Positions 1 to 6,417 of a DNA stretch of 13,313 nucleotides are shown here, one piece after another. The notes under the pieces are model-generated. The model saw only the letters and a list, made by a program, of their open reading frames with translations, was not told the origin of the DNA and did no database searches. This DNA comes from Lachnospiraceae bacterium (lineage in GTDB: Bacteria; Bacillota; Clostridia; Lachnospirales; Lachnospiraceae): assembly GCA_024697505.1 (NCBI GenBank), contig JAILFQ010000019.1:1-13313 (forward strand), written 5' to 3'. Position 1 is the first letter of the stretch. Every line of letters begins with the position of its first letter. The position numbers were made by a program, and so were the translations under genes.

Positions 1-1
1 A

Positions 2-604
2 TGGGTTGTTGATAAAGATAATAATCCTACCGTAAATACAAAGGAATTTAAAGAGGCTTTAGGTTATTATATTAATATGATCTCTACCGGAAAAGCTCTT
101 GTTAAAGATGAGTTTATAAGTGCCGTTGAAAACGGAGAGGCTCTTCTTGGCGTCGGATGGCCGGGATGGTGCAGAAACAGTATGGAAACATCGGTTGATT
201 ACGTGGAGTTTCCGGGCAAAAAGGCAGAGAATAGTGTAAAGTATAACTCTAATATATACGGGATTTGGACAATGGGAGTTACCAATAATTGTACCACAAA
301 GGAACTTGCCGTCGAGCTTTTAAACTATCTTTGCGAAGCAGAGGTACAAAAGTCCACAATGCCACATGGTGGAGTTCCTTGCAGATATTCCTGCCTTACG
401 GATGAGAAGATGCTTAAGGAAAATCCAAAGCTCTCCATAATATGCGGAGCTCTTGAAAACGGTGTTTACAGACCTACCATGAGCGAATGGCCGCAGTTTT
501 ATACTATTTTGGGCGACAGAATGAGAGATATAATTACAGGTGAAGTAAGTATAGAGGATGGTCTGGAACTTGCACAAAGAGAACTTGAAAATATAATGAA
601 ATAA
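2..604 (+). CDS. Extracellular solute-binding protein, C-terminal part (5' truncated)
   Basis: The reading frame is open from base 2 to the stop at 602-604, giving the last 200 residues; the start lies outside the window. The sequence has the look of the C-terminal lobe of family 1 (sugar-type) ABC solute-binding proteins: a YGIWTMGVTNNC strand, then an 'ELAVELLNYLCEAEVQ' helix in which remaining domains end at the window-removed residues, a PHGGVPCR turn, and a final amphipathic helix with the 'ITGEVSIEDGLELA' pattern usual at the end of this family. The protein would bind a small ligand, probably a sugar or oligosaccharide, outside the membrane. No permease or ATPase gene follows; the next gene, 31 bases on, is a receiver-domain protein, so this binding protein may serve sensing rather than transport, or the transporter genes may lie upstream. 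The ligand cannot be told. Family call is fairly sure. Confidence 0.75.
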   Translation, partial: WVVDKDNNPTVNTKEFKEALGYYINMISTGKALVKDEFISAVENGEALLGVGWPGWCRNSMETSVDYVEFPGKKAENSVKYNSNIYGIWTMGVTNNCTTKELAVELLNYLCEAEVQKSTMPHGGVPCRYSCLTDEKMLKENPKLSIICGALENGVYRPTMSEWPQFYTILGDRMRDIITGEVSIEDGLELAQRELENIMK

Positions 605-635
605 TACAATCCAATGAAAAACGGAGGACTCGGGG

Positions 636-1433
636 ATGAACAAATGCAAAATGTTACTTACAGGCAAACAAAGTGTAATCATTGATGATTTTTTTAAATA
701 CTTATCTTCGGATTTTGATATTCTTACAACTTCTTACAGATGTGAGGATATGATAAATCACATTAACTTTTTTAAACCGGATGTTTTTTTTATATGTTTG
801 AACGGTGAAACCGAAGAAGATATAGCAAGACTTGTGGAAGTAAAGAGAACTCTTACAAGAGAGGATATAATGGTGCTTGTTTCCGGCTCCAAGAAAGACT
901 GCGATGCTTTTGAAAAAGCTGCGGTTTATATGGCAGATAAGTGCTTTGAAAGACCTATTTCCTTAGACAGTGTAAAGACTGTTATATTTGACTATATGCA
1001 GGAAAAGGAAAAGAGAGCTGCGGAACAGGCCGCTCTTATGGAAAAACTTGAAAAGCTTAAGGAAACAGATGAGAGAAAGAGAGTGCTGATCGTAGATGAT
1101 GATCCTATAATGCTCAGAGTGGTAAAGGAACACTTACACGATAAGTATGATGTGGCAACTGCCATAAGCGGCAAGATTGCCTATCGTTACCTGGAATCCA
1201 AAAGCGTGGACCTTATCCTTTTAGATTATCAGATGCCTGAGGAAGACGGACCTTCTGTTCTTAGAACTTTAAGACAAAAGTTTGATGTGGAGAATATACC
1301 GGTCCTTTTTCTTACAGGTGTTACAGAAAAAGAAAAGGTTTCGGAGGTGTTGGCTCTTAAGCCTCAAGGCTACCTTATAAAGCCTATAGATAAGGATAAA
1401 CTTATCGGTACAATTGAAAAATTCATCGGATAA
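636..1433 (+). CDS. Two-domain response regulator with degenerate N-terminal receiver and no output domain
   Basis: 265 residues; GGAGG at 623-627 lies 8 bases before the ATG. The C-terminal half (about 148-265) is a full CheY-like receiver: acidic pocket D154/D155, phosphoacceptor D197 in LLDYQMPEEDG, T227 in FLTG and K249 in LIKPI. The N-terminal half (about 1-120) has the same alternation of strands and helices but lacks the key residues: the position expected to hold the phosphoacceptor, after the strand PDVFFICL, is N56, and the conserved Lys of the last strand appears to be R106 in FERPI. A charged, probably coiled linker (about 121-147) joins them. There is no DNA-binding, GGDEF or EAL domain, so output is presumably by protein contact. 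It follows the solute-binding protein closely and is probably cotranscribed, which suggests ligand binding is coupled to a kinase encoded upstream; that part is inference. Confidence 0.8.
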   Translation: MNKCKMLLTGKQSVIIDDFFKYLSSDFDILTTSYRCEDMINHINFFKPDVFFICLNGETEEDIARLVEVKRTLTREDIMVLVSGSKKDCDAFEKAAVYMADKCFERPISLDSVKTVIFDYMQEKEKRAAEQAALMEKLEKLKETDERKRVLIVDDDPIMLRVVKEHLHDKYDVATAISGKIAYRYLESKSVDLILLDYQMPEEDGPSVLRTLRQKFDVENIPVLFLTGVTEKEKVSEVLALKPQGYLIKPIDKDKLIGTIEKFIG

Positions 1434-1489
1434 AGCAATATATGGGGCATCTTCTGCTTTAGTCCGGTGTTTTGGGGTGTAATAAATCG

Positions 1490-1506
1490 GTTCTGCGCAG
1501 CAGAAC
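1490..1506 (+). other. Perfect short hairpin before the oxidoreductase start
   Basis: The arms GTTCTGC (1490-1496) and GCAGAAC (1500-1506) pair perfectly over 7 bp with a 3-base loop, followed by TTTGTGTG. The site ends about 10 bases before the ribosome binding site of the ene-reductase gene. It could be a weak attenuator, an mRNA-stability hairpin or a protein-binding palindrome. The T-tract is too interrupted to call a normal terminator. Confidence 0.35.
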
Positions 1507-1528
1507 TTTGTGTGAGAGGAGAGGGAAA

Positions 1529-3583
1529 ATGGACCAGAAGTTAGAACCGCTTTTTACCCCTTGGAAGATTGGCACTTGCGAGATAAAGAACAGAATTGTT
1601 CTTACTTCCATGGGTGGCACAGACCTTTTTGGATGGATGGAGGTTAACCATTTTGACAAGGTTGGTGCAAAATTTATTCTTGATGTAGCAAAAAACAATG
1701 CGGGGCTTGTTTTGCCGGGATGCCAGCCGGTGTACAACCCAATGCTCGGTCAGTGGCTTTATTCAAACAAAAAAATGTATAAAGACCTGGCAAAGTGGAT
1801 GCCAAAGTTCCACGAAACCGGAGCTAAGCTTTTTGTACAGCTTACAGCCGGCTTCGGAAGATCCTTTACCATCAGTGAAATGATGGAAAACCTTTATACA
1901 AATAAGGCGTTAAGGGTTCTTTCAAAACCTTTTATGAACCTTGATAAAATAACCGCAACGGCATCACCTTCCCCAAACAGGTGGTCGGATAAGGTACCAT
2001 CCAGGGAAATGACGGTTGAAGAGATTCATAAATTTATCAAGGCTTTTGGTAAAACTGCCAAGCTTTTACAGGATGCCGGTGTGGATGGTGTGGAAATACA
2101 CGCTGTACATGAAGGGTATCTTTTGGACCAGTTTACTCTCCCTTATGTAAACAAGAGAACGGATGAGTATGGTGGCTCTTTTGAAAACCGCTATCGTTTT
2201 GCGGTAGAAATTGTTAAAGAAATAAAGAAGGTTTGCGGAGATGCTTTCCCGGTATCATTAAGATATTCGGTGGTTTCCAAGACAAAAGGCTTCCGACAGG
2301 GTGCAATTCCGGGAGAAGACTACGAAGAAGTTGGACGTACAATGGAAGAGTCCGAGAAGGCTGCAAAGTATCTTCAGGATGCAGGGTACGATATGTTAAA
2401 TTGCGACAATGGTACTTACGACGCCTGGTACTGGGCTCATCCGCCAATTTATATGCCGGAAAACTGTAACCTGGCAGATGTTGAGCATATTAAAAAATTT
2501 GTGGATATTCCTGTTGTATGCGCAGGCCGTCTGGACCCTAAGGTTGCAGCAGAATCCATTAAAGAGGGAAGACTTGACGGTGCCGGATTTGCACGTAACT
2601 TCCTTGCGGACCAGGAGTGGGTTACAAAGCTTATGGAGGGCAGGGAAGAAGACATAAGACCTTGTATTCTTTGTCACAGCGGCTGCTTTAATATGTGCCA
2701 CTACAAGGGTGTTCCGAACGACCAGGAACTTTCGGACAGTATGCATCTTGCCAGATGCGCCGTTAATGCAGAGACCATGCAGTGGAGCAAGCATTATATT
2801 AAAAAGACGGCCAACCCTAAGACCGTTCCTATTATAGGCGGCGGTATAGGCGGTATGGAGGCCGCAAGAGTTCTTACCTTAAGAGGACACAAGCCTGTTA
2901 TTTATGAAAAGAGTGACGTGCTTGGCGGAACCTTTATTGCTGCCAGTGCGGAAAGCTATAAGGGAAAACTTAGAGACCTTCTTACATGGTACAAGCGTGA
3001 GATGGAAAAGCTTAATGTAGAGATTCGTTATAATACAGAAATAAAGGACCTTTCCGGGTTTGACGGAGACGTTATTGTTGCTACCGGTTCTACCGCAAGA
3101 GTCCTAAGAAAAGTTCCCGGCCACGAAAAAATGATAGAGGCCTGCGAATTCCTTACAGGAAAGGAAGTTGGAGAAACCGTAGCGGTTATAGGCGGAGGAC
3201 TTACAGGAAGCGAAATAGCTTACGAGCTTGCTCTTAAGGGACATAAGCCTATTATAGTTGAGATGAAAGACGATCTTGTATCTCAAAAGGGTGTATGTCT
3301 TGCCAATTCTTCCTATTTAAGAGAGTGGTTTGCTCTTAATAAAGTGCCTGTATATTTGGAAACAACTCTTAAAGAGGTTAGGGACGGAAGCATTGTTTGT
3401 ACGGAAAAAGACGGCAAGGAAATAGAAATAAAGTGTGATTCCGTTATTTCGTCCGCCGGCTATATTCCAACCCCTCTTGAGGCCAATGGCAACAAGAAAG
3501 TGCATCTTGTGGGAGACTGCTTACAGATAGGAAATTTAAGAAGTGTTATCTGGGGCGCTTACGAGACTGCAATGAAAATATAA
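1529..3583 (+). CDS. FMN/FAD/[4Fe-4S] enoate-reductase-type NADH:flavin oxidoreductase
   Basis: 684 residues from the ATG at 1529, chosen because AGGAG (1517-1521) sits 7 bases upstream; the frame also opens at a TTG at 1472 with no such site. Residues 1 to about 375 form an Old Yellow Enzyme TIM barrel: LFTPWKIG near the start, the HAVH pair (191 and 194) in GVEIHAVHEGYLLDQF, and NKRTDEYGGSFENR. Cys379, Cys382, Cys386 and Cys410 (in RCAVN) fit the Fe-S cluster ligands. Then come a dinucleotide fold GGGIGG (437-442), a second GGGLTG (555-560) for NAD(P)H, and a final GD motif near 661. This is the layout of 2-enoate reductases, 2,4-dienoyl-CoA reductase and BaiCD/BaiH: NADH-driven reduction of an activated C=C bond in the cytoplasm. 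The substrate cannot be assigned. The third-to-fourth Cys spacing is 23 residues, longer than the 11-12 usual in the family, with an extra Cys390 in it. Confidence 0.88.
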   Translation: MDQKLEPLFTPWKIGTCEIKNRIVLTSMGGTDLFGWMEVNHFDKVGAKFILDVAKNNAGLVLPGCQPVYNPMLGQWLYSNKKMYKDLAKWMPKFHETGAKLFVQLTAGFGRSFTISEMMENLYTNKALRVLSKPFMNLDKITATASPSPNRWSDKVPSREMTVEEIHKFIKAFGKTAKLLQDAGVDGVEIHAVHEGYLLDQFTLPYVNKRTDEYGGSFENRYRFAVEIVKEIKKVCGDAFPVSLRYSVVSKTKGFRQGAIPGEDYEEVGRTMEESEKAAKYLQDAGYDMLNCDNGTYDAWYWAHPPIYMPENCNLADVEHIKKFVDIPVVCAGRLDPKVAAESIKEGRLDGAGFARNFLADQEWVTKLMEGREEDIRPCILCHSGCFNMCHYKGVPNDQELSDSMHLARCAVNAETMQWSKHYIKKTANPKTVPIIGGGIGGMEAARVLTLRGHKPVIYEKSDVLGGTFIAASAESYKGKLRDLLTWYKREMEKLNVEIRYNTEIKDLSGFDGDVIVATGSTARVLRKVPGHEKMIEACEFLTGKEVGETVAVIGGGLTGSEIAYELALKGHKPIIVEMKDDLVSQKGVCLANSSYLREWFALNKVPVYLETTLKEVRDGSIVCTEKDGKEIEIKCDSVISSAGYIPTPLEANGNKKVHLVGDCLQIGNLRSVIWGAYETAMKI

Positions 3584-3604
3584 TAACAATACATATGCAT
3601 ATGG

Positions 3605-3642
3605 ATCCCCTCGGCTGTGTTTTGCGGCCCGAGGGGATTTTT
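3605..3642 (+). terminator. Intrinsic terminator after the oxidoreductase
   Basis: ATCCCCTCGG (3605-3614) pairs with CCGAGGGGAT (3629-3638), a 10-bp GC-rich stem around a 14-base loop, running into TTTTT (3638-3642). It lies 22 bases after the oxidoreductase stop and separates that unit from the zinc operon. Confidence 0.85.
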
Positions 3643-3677
3643 GTGTATAAACGGGAATAAATTAAAAATTTATAATT

Positions 3678-3692
3678 TGAAAATGATTTTCA
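3678..3692. promoter_or_regulatory. Fur/Zur-type operator, upstream box
   Basis: TGAAAAT-G-ATTTTCA is a perfect 7-1-7 inverted repeat, the same architecture as Firmicute Fur, PerR and Zur boxes. It ends 2 bases before the -35 element of the regulator's promoter. It shares TGAAAA and TTTTCA arms with the second box at 3721-3741, so both are likely bound by the same regulator, most simply the Fur-family protein encoded just downstream. Confidence 0.75.
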
Positions 3693-3694
3693 TA

Positions 3695-3723
3695 TTGACA
3701 AAATCATTATAATGAGTTAGATT
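3695..3723 (+). promoter_or_regulatory. Promoter of the zinc operon
   Basis: A perfect -35 TTGACA (3695-3700) is followed after 17 bases by TAGATT (3718-3723), a 4/6 match to a -10 element. Transcription would begin near 3730, inside the second operator. A TATAAT at 3708-3713 is closer to consensus but only 7 bases from TTGACA and has no good -35 of its own. Confidence 0.6.
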
Positions 3724-3741
3724 TGAAAACGGTTTTCAAAT
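3721..3741. promoter_or_regulatory. Fur/Zur-type operator, downstream box
   Basis: A perfect 10-1-10 palindrome centred on 3731, with core TTTGAAAAC-G-GTTTTCAAA. It overlaps the -10 and the expected start of transcription and ends just before the ribosome binding site of the regulator gene. Its centre is 46 bp from that of the upstream box. Binding here would block transcription of the whole operon when metal is plentiful. Confidence 0.8.
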
Positions 3742-3755
3742 TGGGAGAAGAAAAT

Positions 3756-4169
3756 ATGGCAAAGGGCGAATATAAAACAAAACAAAGAGAAGAACTTATA
3801 GAATTTCTTTCCTCAAAAGAAGGGGAACATGTTACTGTTAACGATGTTTGCAAGCACCTTAACGAAAGTGGCAAGAAAATAGGAACAACCACTGTTTACA
3901 GAGGTCTTGAAAAACTTGTTGATGAAGGCTTTGTTAAGAAATACGTTTTGGATGCCAACTCACCGGCGTGTTTTGAGTATATAAATCCATTGGTTCACTG
4001 CGGCTCGACCTGTTTTCATCTTAAGTGTACAAAGTGCGGAAAACTCATTCATTTGCACTGCGACGATCTTGCGGAGACAAAAGAACACATACTTGAACAC
4101 CATGGTTTTTCCATAGATCTTCAAAGAACCGTATTTTACGGGGTCTGCGATAAATGCAGAGAAGATTAA
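3756..4169 (+). CDS. zur: Fur-family metal regulator, probably the zinc regulator Zur
   Basis: 137 residues from the ATG at 3756, with GGGAG at 3743-3747 eight bases upstream; an earlier in-frame codon at 3723 lies inside the operator and has no ribosome binding site. The N-terminal half is the Fur winged helix, with the recognition helix in TTTVYRGLEKL (44-54). The C-terminal half holds the structural zinc site of two CxxC pairs, C91/C94 and C131/C134, plus a His/Cys-rich metal-sensing region (H81, C82, H88, H100, H101 area, H111, H115, H116). Length and layout match Fur-family repressors, which bind 7-1-7 operators with metal bound. The zinc call, rather than iron or peroxide, rests on context: it leads an operon with znuA, znuC and znuB. 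Two palindromes around its own promoter indicate autoregulation. Confidence 0.85.
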   Translation: MAKGEYKTKQREELIEFLSSKEGEHVTVNDVCKHLNESGKKIGTTTVYRGLEKLVDEGFVKKYVLDANSPACFEYINPLVHCGSTCFHLKCTKCGKLIHLHCDDLAETKEHILEHHGFSIDLQRTVFYGVCDKCRED

Positions 4170-4197
4170 ATGCCTTAAATAAATCGGAAGGGGGAAT

Positions 4198-4506
4198 ATG
4201 GTTATGGAAGGTTCAAAAGCCAATAAAGTGATATCTGTAGCGGTTTTGTTTGTAACCGTATTATTTTTGCTCTTTTCCGGTTTTTACATAACCGAGCACG
4301 CAGACCATGAGTGCAACCACGACCACTGTCCGGTGTGCGAAATGATAGAAGTATGCAGTATGATACTTAAAATAACCGGAACGGGAATTGTGTTTGCGGC
4401 TGTTTATATAGGACTTCACACAGAGTTCTTTTTAAGAACCGTTACATATATTTTATGTTTGACCGAAGATTCGCTTATTGCAAGAAAGGTAAGATTAAAC
4501 GATTGA
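4198..4506 (+). CDS. Small membrane protein with His/Cys-rich putative metal-binding loop
   Basis: 102 residues, ATG at 4198 preceded by AAGGGGGA (4189-4195); an alternative ATG is at 4204. I do not recognise a characterised family. Residues 11-31 form one membrane helix, followed at 34-53 by a dense cluster of possible ligands: H34, H37, C39, H41, H43, C44, C47 (a CPVC motif) and C53. A second hydrophobic stretch follows at about 56-75 and a third, weaker one at 78-90. The loop is most likely on the outer face if the N terminus is inside. The gene lies between the regulator and znuA, 28 bases after the former, so it is very likely cotranscribed and zinc-repressed. A role in zinc capture, sensing or hand-over to ZnuA is a reasonable guess only. 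Confidence 0.7.
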   Translation: MVMEGSKANKVISVAVLFVTVLFLLFSGFYITEHADHECNHDHCPVCEMIEVCSMILKITGTGIVFAAVYIGLHTEFFLRTVTYILCLTEDSLIARKVRLND

Positions 4507-4568
4507 AGATGCTCTGTTTGTAATATAAAAACAAGGACAGAATACTTTTAATCGGAGGATTATATATA

Positions 4569-5651
4569 ATGAAGATGTTTAGCTTTAAGAAATTAGCATG
4601 TGCGGTTCTTTCCGCAGCTTTAATAATTGGAAATATGGTTGCCTGCAGCGGCTCCGGAAACGCTTCGGACGGAGATAAGATATCCGTTGTTACAACAATT
4701 TTCCCTGAATATGATTATGTAAGAGAAATTGCAAAAGGTGCAGATAATATAGATGTTACAATGCTTCTTGATAACGGTGTGGATCTTCACAGCTTCCAGC
4801 CTACAGTTGATGACATTGCAAAGATTTCCGTTTGTGACGTATTTATTTATGTTGGCGGCGAGTCTGACGGCTGGGTTGATGATGCCCTTTCCGAAGCAGT
4901 AAATAAGGATATGGTGGTAATTAATCTCCTTGAGGTTCTTGGAGATTCCGTTAAGGAAGAAGAAATGGTTGAGGGTATGGAAGGCCACGACCACGAACAT
5001 GAGCATGAGCATGAAGAAGGCGAAGAGCACGAACATGAAGAAGGCGAAGAGCATGACCATGAAGAGGGCGAAGAGCATGAGCATGAACATGAACATGAAG
5101 AGGGGGAAGTTGAGTATGATGAGCATGTCTGGCTTTCTCTTAAGAGTACAAAAGTTATCTGCCAGGCTATAGAAAAGGCTCTTGAAAAAGTTGACAGTGA
5201 AAATGCAAAGCTTTACTCCGATAACCTTACAGCTTATACAAATAAGCTTGATAAGCTTGATAAAGAGTACGAATCTGCTGTAGCTTCCGCAAAGGTTAAT
5301 ACAATTCTTTTCGGAGACAGATTCCCATTCAGATATATGGTAGACGACTACGGTTTAAGCTACTATGCAGCTTTTGTGGGATGCTCCGCTGAATCCGAAG
5401 CAAGCTTCGAAACAATTACATTCCTTGCAGGAAAAGTAGATGAACTTGGTCTTACAACCATTCTTCAGATAGAGTCTGCAGACGGTAAGATTGCCAATAC
5501 AATTAAGGAAAACACAAAGACAAAAGACCAGGAAATTCTTACTCTCGACTCCATGCAGTCCGTTACTTCAGAGGATGTAAAGAACGGAGCAACTTATCTT
5601 GGAATTATGGAAGAGAACCTTAAGGTATTAAAGAAGGCTCTCGGACTTTAA
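4569..5651 (+). CDS. znuA: Zinc ABC transporter substrate-binding lipoprotein with long His-rich loop
   Basis: 360 residues; GGAGG (4554-4558) lies 10 bases before the ATG. The N terminus is a lipoprotein signal with lipobox MVAC, so Cys26 would be lipidated and the protein anchored outside the membrane. It belongs to the cluster A-I (ZnuA/AdcA/TroA) binding proteins: DLHSFQPTVDD gives ligand H74, DEHVWLS gives H186, and LTLDSM gives D327. Where classical ZnuA has a third His, this protein reads FGDRFPFRYMVDDYGL, so D250 may replace it; I recall GDRFPF as common in related Clostridia. Residues 140-178 form an acidic His-rich loop with 13 His, including three tandem copies of an 8-residue HEHEEGEE-type unit, the hallmark of zinc-specific members. 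It captures Zn2+ for the ZnuC/ZnuB pump encoded next. Confidence 0.93.
   Translation: MKMFSFKKLACAVLSAALIIGNMVACSGSGNASDGDKISVVTTIFPEYDYVREIAKGADNIDVTMLLDNGVDLHSFQPTVDDIAKISVCDVFIYVGGESDGWVDDALSEAVNKDMVVINLLEVLGDSVKEEEMVEGMEGHDHEHEHEHEEGEEHEHEEGEEHDHEEGEEHEHEHEHEEGEVEYDEHVWLSLKSTKVICQAIEKALEKVDSENAKLYSDNLTAYTNKLDKLDKEYESAVASAKVNTILFGDRFPFRYMVDDYGLSYYAAFVGCSAESEASFETITFLAGKVDELGLTTILQIESADGKIANTIKENTKTKDQEILTLDSMQSVTSEDVKNGATYLGIMEENLKVLKKALGL
5004..5075 (+). repeat. Three 24-bp tandem repeats coding the ZnuA His-rich loop
   Basis: Units at 5004-5027, 5028-5051 and 5052-5075 each encode His-Glu/Asp-His-Glu-Glu-Gly-Glu-Glu. They differ from each other at only a few, mostly third-position, bases. 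A (His-Glu)2 insertion and a fourth, diverged copy follow up to about 5109. Such a repeat is prone to copy-number change, which would lengthen or shorten the loop without breaking the frame. Confidence 0.85.
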
Positions 5652-5700
5652 TAAAAGCGTTTAAAATTTACAGTTTTTAATGATATGTGTGAGGTGCAAT

Positions 5701-6417
5701 ATGCCATATATTACGGCGAATAATCTTAGCATAGGCTATGATGGAAAAGAAATAATCGAAAACATTAATTTTACGGTAAATAAGGGAGATTACCTTTATA
5801 TCGTGGGTGAAAACGGAACCGGAAAGTCTACACTTATGAAGACTTTACTGGGACTTATACCTGCAATCGGAGGCAAGATGGAATTTAGTCCGGAGGTTAA
5901 AAACGAAATAGGTTACCTTCCTCAGCAGACTGAAGTTCAGAAGGACTTTCCCGCATCCGTAGAAGAGATCGTGCTTTCCGGTTGTCAGCGCCGTATGGGC
6001 TTTCTTCCTTTTTACACAAAGGCCGAGAAAGCAATTGCCTATGAAAATATGGACTACCTCCATGTATTGGAATTAAAGAATAAATGTTACAGGGAACTTT
6101 CGGGCGGCCAGCAGCAGAGAGTGCTTCTTGCAAGGGCACTTTGCGCCACAAAGAAGATACTGCTTCTTGACGAGCCTGTTACCGGTCTGGACCCGAAGGT
6201 TACCATAGAAATGTATGAACTTATAAAGAGACTTAATGATGAGGGTATAACCATCATTATGATCTCTCATGATGTTAAAGCGGCAGTTAAGTACGCAGAC
6301 CATATTTTACACATTGGTTCCAAACTTTTCTTTGGAACAAAAGACGAGTATTTAAACAGTAAGGTTGGCAAAAACTTCCTTGCAATGGAAGGAGATGAGC
6401 AAGATGGAAATATTTAA
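5701..6417 (+). CDS. znuC: Zinc ABC transporter ATP-binding protein
   Basis: 238 residues from the ATG at 5701, chosen because GAGGTG (5691-5696) sits just upstream; another ATG at 5680 has no ribosome binding site. All ABC ATPase motifs are present: Walker A GENGTGKS (36-43), Q-loop in PQQ (about 75), signature LSGGQQQR (133-140), Walker B ILLLDE (153-158) and the H-loop histidine in MISHD (190). The protein would sit on the inner face of the membrane and power ZnuB. It starts 49 bases after znuA, and its last 14 bases overlap znuB, implying translational coupling. The family also transports manganese or iron, but the neighbouring His-rich binding protein and Fur-family regulator favour zinc. 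Confidence 0.92.
   Translation: MPYITANNLSIGYDGKEIIENINFTVNKGDYLYIVGENGTGKSTLMKTLLGLIPAIGGKMEFSPEVKNEIGYLPQQTEVQKDFPASVEEIVLSGCQRRMGFLPFYTKAEKAIAYENMDYLHVLELKNKCYRELSGGQQQRVLLARALCATKKILLLDEPVTGLDPKVTIEMYELIKRLNDEGITIIMISHDVKAAVKYADHILHIGSKLFFGTKDEYLNSKVGKNFLAMEGDEQDGNI

Noticed and set aside
1472..1528. Earlier TTG start for the ene-reductase
   Set aside because: It has no ribosome binding site and runs through the hairpin at 1490-1506; the ATG at 1529 has AGGAG 7 bases upstream.
2396..2794. 132-residue minus-strand open frame inside the ene-reductase
   Set aside because: It lies wholly opposite a well-supported gene, has no ribosome binding site and no recognisable motif.
1529..3583. Bilirubin reductase (BilR) or a bile-acid bai enzyme
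   Set aside because: The active-site stretch reads HAVH, not the HGDR I recall for BilR, and no bilQ/bilS or bai genes are nearby; only the broad family can be supported.
3592..3603. Perfect 12-bp palindrome CATATGCATATG after the ene-reductase stop
   Set aside because: It is built from short alternating pyrimidine-purine steps, lies between the stop and the terminator and has no second copy noticed; probably chance.
3708..3713. TATAAT as the -10 of the zinc operon
   Set aside because: It is only 7 bases from TTGACA and no fair -35 lies 16-18 bases upstream, though it cannot be wholly excluded.
4513..4541. Imperfect hairpin between the small membrane gene and znuA (TCTGT-TTGT with ACAA-GG-ACAGA)
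   Set aside because: It has a 2-base bulge, an AT-rich loop and no T-tract, and lies inside an operon; too weak to call a terminator or riboswitch.
4986..5109. Possible CRISPR-like or mobile repeat
   Set aside because: The repeats are in frame, 24 bp with no spacers, and encode the expected His-rich zinc loop.
4620..5126. 168-residue minus-strand open frame opposite znuA
   Set aside because: Its Met/Phe/Leu-rich start is the mirror of the His/Glu repeat of znuA; a low-complexity shadow, not a membrane protein gene.
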